Positions 8,863-17,398 of a DNA stretch of 64,000 nucleotides are shown in pieces. Numbering within the stretch: position 1 is the first letter of the stretch; the number at the start of each line of letters is the position of its first letter. The notes under the pieces are model-generated. The model was not told where the DNA came from and made no database searches. It saw only the letters and a list, made by a program, of their open reading frames with translations. A program made the translations under genes and the position numbers. Source of the stretch: Leptospira wolffii serovar Khorat str. Khorat-H2 (lineage in GTDB: Bacteria; Spirochaetota; Leptospiria; Leptospirales; Leptospiraceae); assembly GCF_000306115.2 (NCBI RefSeq), contig NZ_AKWX02000023.1:310001-374000 (forward strand), written 5' to 3'.

Positions 8863-11322
8863 CTATCGTTCAGAAGGCGATTCCCCCGCGCTGAATTTAC
8901 CGTCGATTCCTACGTAATAGAACCTAGGTTTTTGCGGATTATAAGTGAGATCGAATGCATCCAGAATGTTGTCCACTCCCGCGAAGAATTCGAAAGTGCC
9001 CAAAATCTTCTGAGAGATTCTTACGTTTAAATTCGTGTGCGGATTTACCATACGGATTCCGTAAGTTGTCGCTGTAGTGCAATAGGATAGGTTTCTTTCC
9101 GTGCAATAGTCCTGTATTCCTTGAGGAATCGAAGAGAATAATTGCTGTATGGTATTTGTTGCATTTGCCTGCAACATTCCCGAGATCGCCGAATATTCCG
9201 TAGGCAGCTGCGGGTCACACCATAAAGGATTCTTAATGCAGTAGTAGGGTTGTTTTCCGAAGATCACGGCGAAAACGGAGAGACTAAACCCACTCTTATG
9301 GTCTACGCGAATATTTGCGTTCCATCTATGATATCCTCTTCCTTCTAAGGGAAGATTCGTCAGCTCGTCCCGGGTGTCCGTGTAGGTGTATCCTCCTCCC
9401 AAGGAAACGTTTTGATGGACCCGGACCGTAACGGAGGACTCGAAACCTTTGGTTAATGCTTTCTGGTAGTTGGAGGTATTATATACCAGAAGCCCGGAGG
9501 CGTCCCTATTCGGATTCGTTCTGAAACCGATCAGGTTATCCACATTATTATAGAAGAAGTTGAAACTGAACCAGAAATATTTGTTCGGCTCCCATTCTCC
9601 TCCTAGATTATAGCTCCTGGAAAGTTCCGGTTTTAGATTCGGATTTCCGGCTACACGATAACCGACTCCTGGGTTTAGGAAATTATAATATAAATCCTGG
9701 AAGCTGGGGGCTCTGTATCCTAGGCCGTTTGCTGCCCGAATCCTGAACTTGTCGGTAATGTCGTATCGCACGGCCAATTTTGGAAGCGTCTGACCACCGT
9801 AGATGGAGTCGTGGTCGGAGCGGATTCCCGGAACGATCTGGATTCTGGGAGCGTTGGAAATTCTCCACTCGTCTTGAACATAGAACGCGTTTCTTTGCCT
9901 TTCCGCGTATCCGTTTTTCACCTGGTAGGTGTCGGTGAAGCCCAATAGGTCTTCGACGCAGATATTCGGGAAGTTTCTTCTACAATCCGGAGCGATCCTG
10001 GCCGAGGAAAATTGATCGATGAGAGTCTCCGCACCGTAGGAGATCACATGTCCTTCGGAGATTTTATGATCCAATCTGGAGCGGAATTCAGTGACCGCAT
10101 TGTCCAACTTTTCTCTTTTGTCCAAAGCGTCCGACTTTCTTTGATCCAAAGTGTAAGTGTCGTAGAATCTGGCGTAGTTGGCGTTCAGGTTTAAGTTTAA
10201 ATTCTTGGTAAGTTCCCAGTCCGCGTTGATAGCGCCCATGAAGTCGTGGGTCTTATTGCTTCTATCATACACAGTATTGGGAGGAGATGCATCCACCGCG
10301 TTTTGATTTAGATATCTATAATAGAATTGGAATCCTAATTTGAAGGTTTCGGAGATGTCGAAGGTGGTCTTATTGGATACGTTTAAATCCTCGAATGCGC
10401 TACCCGAAGTGGATTCCAAAGGAGGGGTGTAAGGAAGATTTCTTCGAGTGATATATACTCGGGCCGCTAAAGGCATATTCGTAGGAAAAGGGGAATAGTT
10501 CGGAGAAAGACTTTCTATTCTTCCGTTCTTCGGTCCCAAGGTGGCGTCAGGAGTCAGGTCGTAGCCGTCTCCTCTATGCCAACCTGCCGTGAAATTCGTT
10601 GATACGATTCCTTTGCGAACTCCCACCGAGGCATAGTTACGGAATTCCAAGCCTGTTCCGTAATAAAGAGGATTTCCTCCTCCTGCAAAAGTTCTGAAGT
10701 TCGCAGAATAAGGGTCCTTCTGTTCCTTGGTAATGATATTGATGACACCGGCGATCGCGTCGGAACCGTATAGAGCGGAAGAGGCGCCTTTGACGATCTC
10801 GATTCTTTCTATGTCTTCGGCTTTGAAACGGGTCAGGTCTATCGATCCGCTGAATCGTCCTGTGGTTCTTTGTCCATCAACTAGAATCAGTACGTTTTGT
10901 CCGGAAAGACCTTGGAGACGAACGGTGGATCCTCTTTCTCCCGCTTGGGCGGGACGCACTTCTATACCGGGAACGTTACCCAGGGTTTGGGAAATGTCCC
11001 TAGCGCCCATAGCGTCGATGTCTTTGCGCGTGATGACTTCCGTGGTGATCGTGGAATCTTTGAGGAAACCTTTCCTTCTGGTTCCTGTAACGGTAATGAT
11101 CGATCCTTTATCGTTTGCACCGTTTGATTGGTCTTTATTAGGATCGGAAGAAGTTTTACTTTTATCCTGGTCCTGTTTTTCTTCCTTATTCGTTTCCGGG
11201 GTCAGATCCCCTTGCGCGAATACTGGAAGACCCGTCGCGCATAAGGAGAGAAATAAGAGAAGATTCTGGATTTTAAAAAGAGAAGAATCCGGGTTCTTCC
11301 CTATCACGGAACGGTTCTCCAT
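8863..11322 (-). CDS. hmuR: TonB-dependent hemin receptor
   Basis: 819 aa outer-membrane receptor. Signal peptide ends near LPVFAQ (about 35); a Lys/Asp/Asn-rich linker (about 36–73) leads to a TonB-box-like ITVTGTR (about 75) and a plug domain (about 85–205; IRPAQAGERGSTVRLQGL-like, NVLILVDGQR, IEIVKGASSALYGSDAIAGVINI). The 22-strand barrel follows and ends with the aromatic-rich RFYYVGIDGKF. A YRAP box and a downstream NPNL box, typical of heme/hemoglobin receptors, are present, but the usual histidine between them is not; tyrosines fill that loop. Cys pairs (DCRRNFPNIC; YYCIKNPLWC; YCTERNLSYC) sit in predicted external loops. Its start overlaps the hmuY-like stop by 19 nt. Imports heme, possibly handed over by the HmuY-like lipoprotein. 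Confidence 0.92.
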   Translation of the reverse strand: MENRSVIGKNPDSSLFKIQNLLLFLSLCATGLPVFAQGDLTPETNKEEKQDQDKSKTSSDPNKDQSNGANDKGSIITVTGTRRKGFLKDSTITTEVITRKDIDAMGARDISQTLGNVPGIEVRPAQAGERGSTVRLQGLSGQNVLILVDGQRTTGRFSGSIDLTRFKAEDIERIEIVKGASSALYGSDAIAGVINIITKEQKDPYSANFRTFAGGGNPLYYGTGLEFRNYASVGVRKGIVSTNFTAGWHRGDGYDLTPDATLGPKNGRIESLSPNYSPFPTNMPLAARVYITRRNLPYTPPLESTSGSAFEDLNVSNKTTFDISETFKLGFQFYYRYLNQNAVDASPPNTVYDRSNKTHDFMGAINADWELTKNLNLNLNANYARFYDTYTLDQRKSDALDKREKLDNAVTEFRSRLDHKISEGHVISYGAETLIDQFSSARIAPDCRRNFPNICVEDLLGFTDTYQVKNGYAERQRNAFYVQDEWRISNAPRIQIVPGIRSDHDSIYGGQTLPKLAVRYDITDKFRIRAANGLGYRAPSFQDLYYNFLNPGVGYRVAGNPNLKPELSRSYNLGGEWEPNKYFWFSFNFFYNNVDNLIGFRTNPNRDASGLLVYNTSNYQKALTKGFESSVTVRVHQNVSLGGGYTYTDTRDELTNLPLEGRGYHRWNANIRVDHKSGFSLSVFAVIFGKQPYYCIKNPLWCDPQLPTEYSAISGMLQANATNTIQQLFSSIPQGIQDYCTERNLSYCTTATTYGIRMVNPHTNLNVRISQKILGTFEFFAGVDNILDAFDLTYNPQKPRFYYVGIDGKFSAGESPSER

Positions 11323-11963
11323 TGGAATCTAGGATAGCCGCTGGTCCCGCCTACGCTTGCGTAATAGCCCGTCATAGTGAGGGCAAAGTAAGAAGTTCCG
11401 TCGGAACCTTTGATTAAATAAGACTTATCTTTCGGAGTCAAAGAATGATCGTTCTGGTCGCCGCTGGCTCCGTAAATATACCATTCGAAAAGAGCTGGGC
11501 TTGCGCTTTCCGTAGCTCCCCCGAAACCGCCGCCGCCTGTTTGGCTTTGGGGAGAATCGACCACGATCGTACCCGTGCAATCGGTGACTACTACGGAGGA
11601 CAGACCTGCCGCATTTCTTCCGGAATCGCAGGACCCGCCGGAGCCGGATCCGCTCGTGCCGCTATTGGTCCCGATTACGAATCGTTTGAATCTCATATCC
11701 CAAGTTCCGTCGACGGTGGTTTTTACTCCGCCCGCCTTGAGATCCACATAGGTCCAGCAAGAGGAAGAAGAGGCGTTGACTTCCGTCGTTTTCGTACCGC
11801 TTCCGGTGGTCGTGACTTCTCCGGAGAATACCTCGCAACCGCCTACCGATTCCGTGGAAGCTGCAAGAAGCGCTAACGCGTCATCCCCACCGCTATCGGG
11901 TCCTCCGCATCGTACGAATATCGGAAGCAATAGTAACGCTGTAATATTTAAGATTCTTTTCAT
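11304..11963 (-). CDS. hmuY: HmuY-like heme-binding lipoprotein
   Basis: 219 aa. A signal peptide with lipobox FVRC (Cys19) predicts a lipoprotein, probably on the outer membrane. The body resembles the HmuY family: WTYVDL (70–75), then the hallmark WDMRFKRFVIGTNSGTSG block (88–105), a Gly/Ser-rich loop with Cys112 and Cys129, and a C-terminal YLIKGSDGTSYFALTMTGYY segment. In Bacteroidetes HmuY takes heme from host proteins and passes it to the TonB-dependent HmuR; here the receptor gene overlaps this one by 19 nt. Only one His (His173) is present, so the bis-His ligation of Porphyromonas HmuY cannot apply; His173 with Met197 is one possibility. AGGAG lies 9 nt before the ATG. The family call is by motif reading. 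Confidence 0.78.
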   Translation of the reverse strand: MKRILNITALLLLPIFVRCGGPDSGGDDALALLAASTESVGGCEVFSGEVTTTGSGTKTTEVNASSSSCWTYVDLKAGGVKTTVDGTWDMRFKRFVIGTNSGTSGSGSGGSCDSGRNAAGLSSVVVTDCTGTIVVDSPQSQTGGGGFGGATESASPALFEWYIYGASGDQNDHSLTPKDKSYLIKGSDGTSYFALTMTGYYASVGGTSGYPRFQWRTVP

Positions 11964-12037
11964 CTCAATCTTCTCCTAACTTTAGTGCGGCAATCGATCG
12001 GGGATCTCAATGAGGCCCCGATCGACGGATAATCAAA

Positions 12038-12766
12038 TTATAGAACCGAGGTGGAGAATAGTACGACTTTCGTCGCCGAAACTCCCGAAGCCGAGCTAGC
12101 TTTGAAGTAATGACTAGTACTACTTGTGGAACCGATTCCTACGTTGCTCGTCCAGTTAGCTTTGGAAATAATCGCATTACCCGAATTTAAAGTATTCCAA
12201 TCGGTGCAGTCGGCGCTATTCACACCGGTGGCCCATACTGTGACTTTGGGAACTGAATCTCCTGAAATGTCGTAGCAAACGGTCGATGCACTAGTTGCAA
12301 AAGCCGAAAAGGTACTCGTTCCATCTCCGCCCAATGCAGAAGGTGGGTTTCCGTTATCTGTTGCATAAGCGGTTTCGGTTCCGTATCTAGCATACGCTAC
12401 CGGTCCGCCTTGGTATAGAGTGAGAATGAATCTTCCGTCATTCGCTGCTAAGCTGGGAGAAGTCGTGGTTCCTGCGATTCCATCAGTGTATCCGGAGGAA
12501 ATATATACCGCGCCGTGTCCGCTCGCGGCTTGGGTGAGAACTCCTTCTACGCGAATGTGTCGAACCGCACCGGCGCTAGGTGTGCAAGCCAATTGGTAGG
12601 TATTGTTCGCAGCCGTTATGTTGGTAGCGCAGCTCGTAGGGTCTGAAGTTGCACCTACTCCAGAAAGGGCGAGGGCAGTTAGATCTGGATCACTTTTACC
12701 ATCGCAACCTGCGAGGCCGAGGGTAAGAAGTAAGGGGAGGCTAATTCGAGTGATAAACCGTTTCAT
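12038..12766 (-). CDS. unknown exported lipoprotein, first gene of the heme operon
   Basis: 242 aa from the ATG at 12766 (MKRFITRIS), which gives a classical signal peptide with lipobox LAGC; an upstream in-frame ATG at 12796 adds ten residues and is less likely, although AGGAG lies 13 nt before 12766, rather far. The mature protein is rich in Ser, Thr, Ala and Gly, has five or so Cys residues that may form disulfides, and is predicted to be all beta. I do not recognise a family. It is 74 nt upstream of the HmuY-like gene and directly downstream of the Fur-like sites, so it is probably co-induced by iron or heme starvation. It might be a second heme carrier or surface heme collector; this is inference from position only. 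Confidence 0.8.
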   Translation of the reverse strand: MKRFITRISLPLLLTLGLAGCDGKSDPDLTALALSGVGATSDPTSCATNITAANNTYQLACTPSAGAVRHIRVEGVLTQAASGHGAVYISSGYTDGIAGTTTSPSLAANDGRFILTLYQGGPVAYARYGTETAYATDNGNPPSALGGDGTSTFSAFATSASTVCYDISGDSVPKVTVWATGVNSADCTDWNTLNSGNAIISKANWTSNVGIGSTSSTSHYFKASSASGVSATKVVLFSTSVL

Positions 12767-12831
12767 TGTTTTTACATTTCTCCTGATGATACCCATTTCT
12801 CATTAGCCGGGTTTTTATCTTTATTTAAAAA

Positions 12832-12846
12832 TGAGTCTAGGACTCA
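12832..12846. promoter_or_regulatory. promoter-proximal palindrome, possible second Fur-type operator
   Basis: TGAGTC and GACTCA form an inverted repeat around TAG. It overlaps the region expected for the −10 element of the minus-strand promoter. It shares the TGAG…CTCA outline with the stronger site at 12881. Confidence 0.45.
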
Positions 12847-12873
12847 AAATCAGAAATAGCTGCATTTAGTCAA
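12844..12873 (-). promoter_or_regulatory. candidate sigma-70-like promoter of the heme operon
   Basis: Reading the minus strand, TTGACT (12873–12868) is followed after 17–18 bases by ATTTTG/TTTTGA. The −35 is good and the −10 weak. It lies between the two palindromes, a position expected for a repressed promoter. Confidence 0.4.
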
Positions 12874-12880
12874 ACCAAAA

Positions 12881-12895
12881 TGAGAGTGATTCTCA
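12881..12895. promoter_or_regulatory. Fur-box-like 7-1-7 palindrome upstream of the heme operon
   Basis: TGAGAGT-G-ATTCTCA is an inverted repeat with one mismatch and matches the TGATAAT-N-ATTATCA architecture of Fur/PerR-family operators at most positions. It lies about 115 nt upstream of the first operon start. Iron- or heme-dependent repression of the operon is the natural reading. Confidence 0.6.
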
Positions 12896-13237
12896 TAATT
12901 TAGAATTTGGCTTCAAAAAAACCGGACAAATTGTCACCCGGTCGGTTCATGGAAAAGAGAAGAGTTCGAGTAGAATATTCTGTTCGGAGGGAGAGAATCG
13001 AGTCCCGGAAAAGCTAACTGCCAAAAGGGCGTCTAACTTTAGAGCCGGTAAGATTCTTCTCTCTTCCCTGCCGAAATATCACAAACGGTGGTTTATTATG
13101 AATCCGGATATTTATCAGTTTGAGGAATGAGATTAGAACGGGAAAAGTAATTGATCCTCTCCTATTCTTGGGATAAAAATAGGCCGCCGATTTTCTCTCC
13201 GAAAGGAGGGAAAAGAGTTCGTAGTAGGAGGTTGAAA

Positions 13238-13660
13238 ATGAAGAAGAAGTGGGTGGTGGTTGCGAACCGAAGCGAAGCTAAGATTTTCGAATACCAAGGG
13301 CCGAATCACGGTTTAAAATTATTACAGTCTATGGAGAATCCGGACGGAAGATTAAGAAATTCCGATCTAGTTACGGGGGGAGGCCAGGCTTCCCGATCCG
13401 ATTTCGATTTTTTTCACGAGCCTAAAAAGAAAGTGGCTGCCGCATTTGCAGGCAGACTCAGCGATTTCGTAAATATGGAGAGAAAGAAGGATTCATTCTC
13501 CAATTTTATCCTAGTTTCCGAGCCCGGATTCATGGGAATGATTCTTGGAAAACTGGACGATAAATCCCGGGAGAGGATTTACCATAAGATGCCTAAGGAT
13601 ATAGTAAACGAAAAGGAATCCGACCTGATGGCACATCTTAAAAGCGTTTTGATGGCCTAA
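13238..13660 (+). CDS. host-attachment (AtsA/PF10116-like) family protein
   Basis: 140 aa, soluble. The ATG at 13238 is chosen because AGGAGG lies 6 nt upstream; a longer frame from 13151 lacks this. The sequence KWVVVANRSEAKIFEYQG at the start, the NPDGRLRNSDLV centre, and the FILVSEPGFMGMILGKLDD and C-terminal IYHKMPKDI blocks fit the 'protein required for attachment to host cells' family, whose fold resembles eRF1 domain-type RNA-binding proteins. The family name comes from a plant-associated bacterium and says little about function here. It is monocistronic, divergent from the heme operon. Confidence 0.75.
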   Translation: MKKKWVVVANRSEAKIFEYQGPNHGLKLLQSMENPDGRLRNSDLVTGGGQASRSDFDFFHEPKKKVAAAFAGRLSDFVNMERKKDSFSNFILVSEPGFMGMILGKLDDKSRERIYHKMPKDIVNEKESDLMAHLKSVLMA

Positions 13661-13858
13661 GCTTTCGTAATTTCCCGAAGTATATTCAGAAAAGTTACTA
13701 TTCCGATCGGATCTTCTCCTCCTTGACTAATATAGGAAGAGTAGGTCCGATTTTTATTCGAGTATAACGAACGCGGTTTTGCTCAGAAATCCGGTTTATA
13801 TTCACTTGACGCTAAAGAAGAATCCTTGATTCTACCCTGGAAAAAAAGGGGATCCGGA

Positions 13859-15406
13859 ATGGCTGCAAAGGAAAAATATATTCTCTCTATCGATAGCGGA
13901 GGGAGCGGAATCCGGGCCATTGCATTCGACAAAAAGGGACAAATCGTTTCCCGCCAATACGAAAAAACTCCTCCTATTATAAGCGAGCCGGGCGCCTTGG
14001 AACACGATCCGGAAAAACTCTGGCAAGCCTTGGTTTCCGTGGTCAAGAAGACGGTTCGCAACAAAAAGTTTCATCCTTCGAATATCGAGGCGTTAGGAAT
14101 CTGCAACCAAAGAGGTTCCTTTTTGCTTTGGGACAAGGCTACTGGAAAACCACTGACCCGACTGATCAGTTGGGCCGACGTGAGAGCGGGCAAGACTTCC
14201 GAGGAGATGAACTCCCATAAAGTTTGGAAGCTCATCCAATTCTTCTCACGGATTTTAGGAACGCTTACCGGCCATCCTATGCTTATCGCGACCTATTTAT
14301 TGAAGTTCACTACGGATCACGCTTCGGTACGTTTGAAATGGGTTTTGGATAAAAATCCGGAACTTAGAAAAAGAGCGAAGAAAGGGGAGATACTATTCGG
14401 GACCTTGGATACTTGGTTCGTCTATAAACTCACCAAAGGAAAAGAACACGTAACGGATCCTTCCAACGCAACTGTTACGGGTATGTTCAATCCTTTCCAA
14501 CTGCAATGGAACGCTCCTCTTTGCGGAATCTTCGGAATTCCTTTGAAAGTCTTTCCGAGCGTGAAAGATACCGCATCCGATTTCGGTTCCGCGGATCCTT
14601 CGCTTTTTGGAGGAGCGGCTATTCCGATCCGCGCGGTAGTGGGAGACCAGATGGCCGCCCTATTCGGTCACGGTTGTTTCGAGAAGGGAGGTGTGAAAAT
14701 CTCCCAAGGCTCGGGTGCGTTCGTGGATATGAATATGGGCGAAAAACCCAAGATATCCAAAAGAGGTTTATTTCCTTTGGTGGCCTGGAGATTGGAAGGT
14801 AAGCCTACCTACATGCTGGAAGGCTTTACCGGAACCGTAGGAACTCTTATAGACTGGTTGGGAAAAGGGATAGGTCTTTCCGATACTCCCAAGGTTCTGA
14901 ACGAATTGGCTTCCCAGACCAAGGATACGGAGGGAGTGATTTTTGTTCCGACCGCTTCCGGAATGAGATTCCCTTATTTCAATCCGAACGCCAAGGCTTC
15001 CGTTTTCGGGCTTTCCCTTGCGACTCATAGGAGACATGTCGCGAGGGCGGTGTTGGAAGGAATCGCATTATCTTTATATGATATATTAGAAGGGATCAAG
15101 AAGGATACGAACGTTCCGGTGACTTCGATCATGGTGGACGGAGGAGTATCCCAGTCGGATATTCTACTCCAATGTTTGGCGGATTATTGCCAAGTGGAGG
15201 TGAAACGTTCCGCAGAACCGGATATGACCGCTACCGGCGCCGCTTATCTCGCCGGTTTAGGTTCCGGTTATTGGAAGAATATGGAAACCCTATCCAAATT
15301 GGAGAGAGGCTATAAGGTATTTAAGCCTAAAATAGACGAGAAAGCCAGAAAGGAAAAGTTGGACCGCTGGCATAAAGCAGTGCAGGCCACCTTGAGTATC
15401 GGCTAA
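13859..15406 (+). CDS. FGGY-family carbohydrate kinase, glycerol-kinase-like
   Basis: 515 aa from the ATG at 13859 (MAAKEK). FGGY fold with N-terminal ATPase motif [16 protein letters not shown], then [46 protein letters not shown] (catalytic Asp in GDQ) and the second ATP-site [16 protein letters not shown]. This order matches glycerol kinase, and the length is typical, but substitutions in the sugar-binding motifs (NQRGS rather than NQRET; SWADVR rather than WQDRR) make another polyol possible. No glycerol facilitator or dehydrogenase gene is adjacent. It ends 3 nt before the convergent small gene. Confidence 0.82.
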   Translation: MAAKEKYILSIDSGGSGIRAIAFDKKGQIVSRQYEKTPPIISEPGALEHDPEKLWQALVSVVKKTVRNKKFHPSNIEALGICNQRGSFLLWDKATGKPLTRLISWADVRAGKTSEEMNSHKVWKLIQFFSRILGTLTGHPMLIATYLLKFTTDHASVRLKWVLDKNPELRKRAKKGEILFGTLDTWFVYKLTKGKEHVTDPSNATVTGMFNPFQLQWNAPLCGIFGIPLKVFPSVKDTASDFGSADPSLFGGAAIPIRAVVGDQMAALFGHGCFEKGGVKISQGSGAFVDMNMGEKPKISKRGLFPLVAWRLEGKPTYMLEGFTGTVGTLIDWLGKGIGLSDTPKVLNELASQTKDTEGVIFVPTASGMRFPYFNPNAKASVFGLSLATHRRHVARAVLEGIALSLYDILEGIKKDTNVPVTSIMVDGGVSQSDILLQCLADYCQVEVKRSAEPDMTATGAAYLAGLGSGYWKNMETLSKLERGYKVFKPKIDEKARKEKLDRWHKAVQATLSIG

Positions 15407-15408
15407 GC

Positions 15409-15843
15409 TTATTCCGAAATCCGAATGGAGCTGACCATCGTGGTCAGCTGCTCGGCGAGTTCGTCCGTAGGACTCTCGTCTCCGTTGTATGTGACGAGTA
15501 CCATCCTTTTCTTTGCGGAGATCAGATAAACCATCCAGTGCCTTCCGTCCTCTTTCAGGAATTCGCAGGCGATGATTCTCGCTCCCAGGTTATTATCGAA
15601 GAATGCCGCCTTGTCCGACTCGTAGGGAATTCCGTGGGTCCCTAAATATCTTTCCAATTCTTTTTCCGCGTCGAAGGTCCCGTCCTTGTTTTCGAAGGCG
15701 TACACCTGCATCGCTCCGGCTCCGTTTTCTTCGAAGAATGCGGGGATACCTTCTATGACCATATGTTGCCAATGGCCCGGCACGACCATCGTGTACCAGC
15801 CGGAAGGCGATTTGTAGATTTTATAATCGATTTTGCGATCCAT
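15409..15843 (-). CDS. conserved hypothetical protein (144 aa)
   Basis: Soluble protein without signal peptide or membrane segment. It begins MDRKIDYKIYKSPSGWY and continues with alternating beta-strand patterns (MVVPGHWQ, GAMQVYAFEN, HWMVYLISAKKRMVLVTYNG) and a C-terminal helix (TDELAEQLTTMVSSIRI). This resembles the small alpha/beta domains that measure stress or load in PsbP/Mog1-like families, but I cannot assign it firmly. It is convergent with the kinase gene and divergent from the hydrolase gene, so it is transcribed alone. Confidence 0.75.
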   Translation of the reverse strand: MDRKIDYKIYKSPSGWYTMVVPGHWQHMVIEGIPAFFEENGAGAMQVYAFENKDGTFDAEKELERYLGTHGIPYESDKAAFFDNNLGARIIACEFLKEDGRHWMVYLISAKKRMVLVTYNGDESPTDELAEQLTTMVSSIRISE

Positions 15844-15947
15844 GGAATTTCTAGACCCGTTCCGTCATCTTACTCCACCGAAAAATACCGGCAAGCATGT
15901 TTGGGAAGACTTGACATCTCCGCAATAAGGCGCATTCTTCTCGGTCA

Positions 15948-17180
15948 GTGATCGCGATTCTGAAAAACAGAAGAGGGCCCTTCTATCTAATTACCACTTT
16001 TTTGGCCATAGTCTTCTTCGCCGTTTTCGCTTCCTCTCTCGCCATTCTATTCTCCCTATTTTTAATCGCTATTTTACTCTCTTATCCGATTTTGCTGGAT
16101 TGGATTTCCAGACTCTACGGTCAGGAGGATATCGCGGACGAGGTTCATTTCGCTAGAACCAGGGACGGTTGGAATCTCGCTCTGCATCGTCATATTCCCC
16201 CCATCCCGAATCCGGAATTGGCGCCGGTCATTGTCGTACATGGGATCGCCACCAATAAGTTCGTAATCGATTTGGACAAAAGACATTCGCTTCCTTATTA
16301 TCTGAAGCTAAGAGGTTTCGAGGTCTTCGCGGTTTCCTTAAGAGGCGCGGGGGTTTCTTATCATGAAAACAGAGGCTATCAGGATTTCACTTTCGACGAT
16401 CTGGTAAAATACGATGTGGAGGCCATTCTGCATAAAGTCCTTTCTTTAACGGGTAAGAAGAGGGCGAGTTGGATCGGACATTCCATGGGCGCCATGATTT
16501 TATATTCTTACTTAGGAATCTCCTCCAAAGAAGATAAAGAGAAGGTGGCCGCTTTTGCATCCTTGGGCGGTCCCGGTAATTTGAACCATCTGGGCTTGAG
16601 TCTGATCGGGCTCCTTTCTCGTTTTCCCAGGGCGAGAAAGGTTTTGGATCTGAAATTCGGAGCTTCCATGCTAGCTCCCATTGCAGGAGAAATTTATACT
16701 CCTATCGATGAGATTCTTTATAATCCGAAAGTGACCCGACCTAGAACGGTTAAGAAGGTCATGAAGAACGCTATCGAGAATATTAGCGAGGGTCTTATAG
16801 AGCAATTCATGGCTTGGATCGAAACCAAGAAGATGAGTTCCTTAAACGGATTCCACGATTATATAGAGCTGCAAAAGGAGATCACGGTCCCTAGTCTTTT
16901 CATCGCGGGCGCCAAGGATGCGATCGCCACTCCGGAGACGGTAAAATTCGTTTTCGATCGCGCAGGCGCGAAGCAGAAAAAGTTTCTGGTCATTTCCAAG
17001 GAATCGGGAGCCTCGGAAGACTATGGTCATGGATGCCTGATCCTAGGAGAAAGAGCAGAAGACGATGTATTTCCGAAAGTAGAATCGTTCCTCCGAGAAT
17101 TCGGAACCGCTAAGAAATTGAGTTGGTTCGGAAAATTGGAGAGAAAAATACGAAAAAAAGTCTCCTCCCTCCGATCTTAA
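15948..17180 (+). CDS. alpha/beta-hydrolase with N-terminal membrane anchor
   Basis: 410 aa beginning at GTG 15948. Two hydrophobic helices (about 13–35 and 36–52) anchor it in the membrane. The hydrolase domain has the oxyanion motif VIVVHGIATNK (about 88–98), the nucleophile elbow GHSMGA (about 180–185), an aspartate in AGAKDAIATPE and the catalytic His in DYGHGCLILGE. Relatives include lysosomal-acid-lipase-like and poly-hydroxyalkanoate-synthase-like hydrolases; substrate unknown, probably a lipid ester. There is no internal Met before the nucleophile region, so a GTG start is needed. The C-terminus is strongly basic (KLERKIRKKVSSLRS). Confidence 0.85.
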   Translation: MIAILKNRRGPFYLITTFLAIVFFAVFASSLAILFSLFLIAILLSYPILLDWISRLYGQEDIADEVHFARTRDGWNLALHRHIPPIPNPELAPVIVVHGIATNKFVIDLDKRHSLPYYLKLRGFEVFAVSLRGAGVSYHENRGYQDFTFDDLVKYDVEAILHKVLSLTGKKRASWIGHSMGAMILYSYLGISSKEDKEKVAAFASLGGPGNLNHLGLSLIGLLSRFPRARKVLDLKFGASMLAPIAGEIYTPIDEILYNPKVTRPRTVKKVMKNAIENISEGLIEQFMAWIETKKMSSLNGFHDYIELQKEITVPSLFIAGAKDAIATPETVKFVFDRAGAKQKKFLVISKESGASEDYGHGCLILGERAEDDVFPKVESFLREFGTAKKLSWFGKLERKIRKKVSSLRS

Positions 17181-17250
17181 TAGATCTTTCTTCCTCAAAA
17201 GAGTAGCAATCTTCCCTATATATCACCAATTGTAGAGCTATGTCCTCTTA

Positions 17251-17303
17251 TAATATGCCTATAAAATAAGCATATTATTTATCCAAACTTACAAAATAGG
17301 CAT
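17251..17303. repeat. AT-rich inverted repeats upstream of the PP2C–TPR gene
   Basis: TAATATGC (17251–17258) and GCATATTA (17270–17277) pair perfectly around 11 nt. An inverted near-copy of the ATGCCTAT core follows at 17288–17303 (CTTACAAAATAGGCAT). The group lies 95–150 nt upstream of the start, in unusually AT-rich DNA. A regulator-binding region is plausible. Confidence 0.4.
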
Positions 17304-17398
17304 AAATCTCGTCTCTGTAAGACTGGTACGCTATTTGCATATAGTTCTGCAGAGCGAAACGGGTCCCAAGAAAAAAAGATTCGTAGAGGTGCTTGGTC

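Larger units (their letters stand above)
12797..13237. other. intergenic control region of the heme operon
   Basis: No gene is supported in this 440-base divergent gap. It holds two palindromes and a minus-strand promoter-like sequence (12844–12895, described separately) near the operon side. The other half leads to the plus-strand host-attachment-family gene and shows no clear element beyond that gene's ribosome site AGGAGG at 13226–13231. Confidence 0.6.

Noticed and set aside
10727..11332. 201-codon plus-strand frame opposite the heme receptor
   Set aside because: It is fully antisense to the well-supported receptor gene, has Ser/Pro/Val-rich shadow composition and no ribosome site.
11445..11876. 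143-codon plus-strand frame opposite the HmuY-like gene
   Set aside because: It is antisense to a gene with signal peptide, ribosome site and family motifs; composition is that of a shadow frame.
13012..13080. Possible tRNA or small structured RNA in the gap after the heme control region
   Set aside because: No T-loop GGTTCGA-type sequence, acceptor pairing or cloverleaf could be found.
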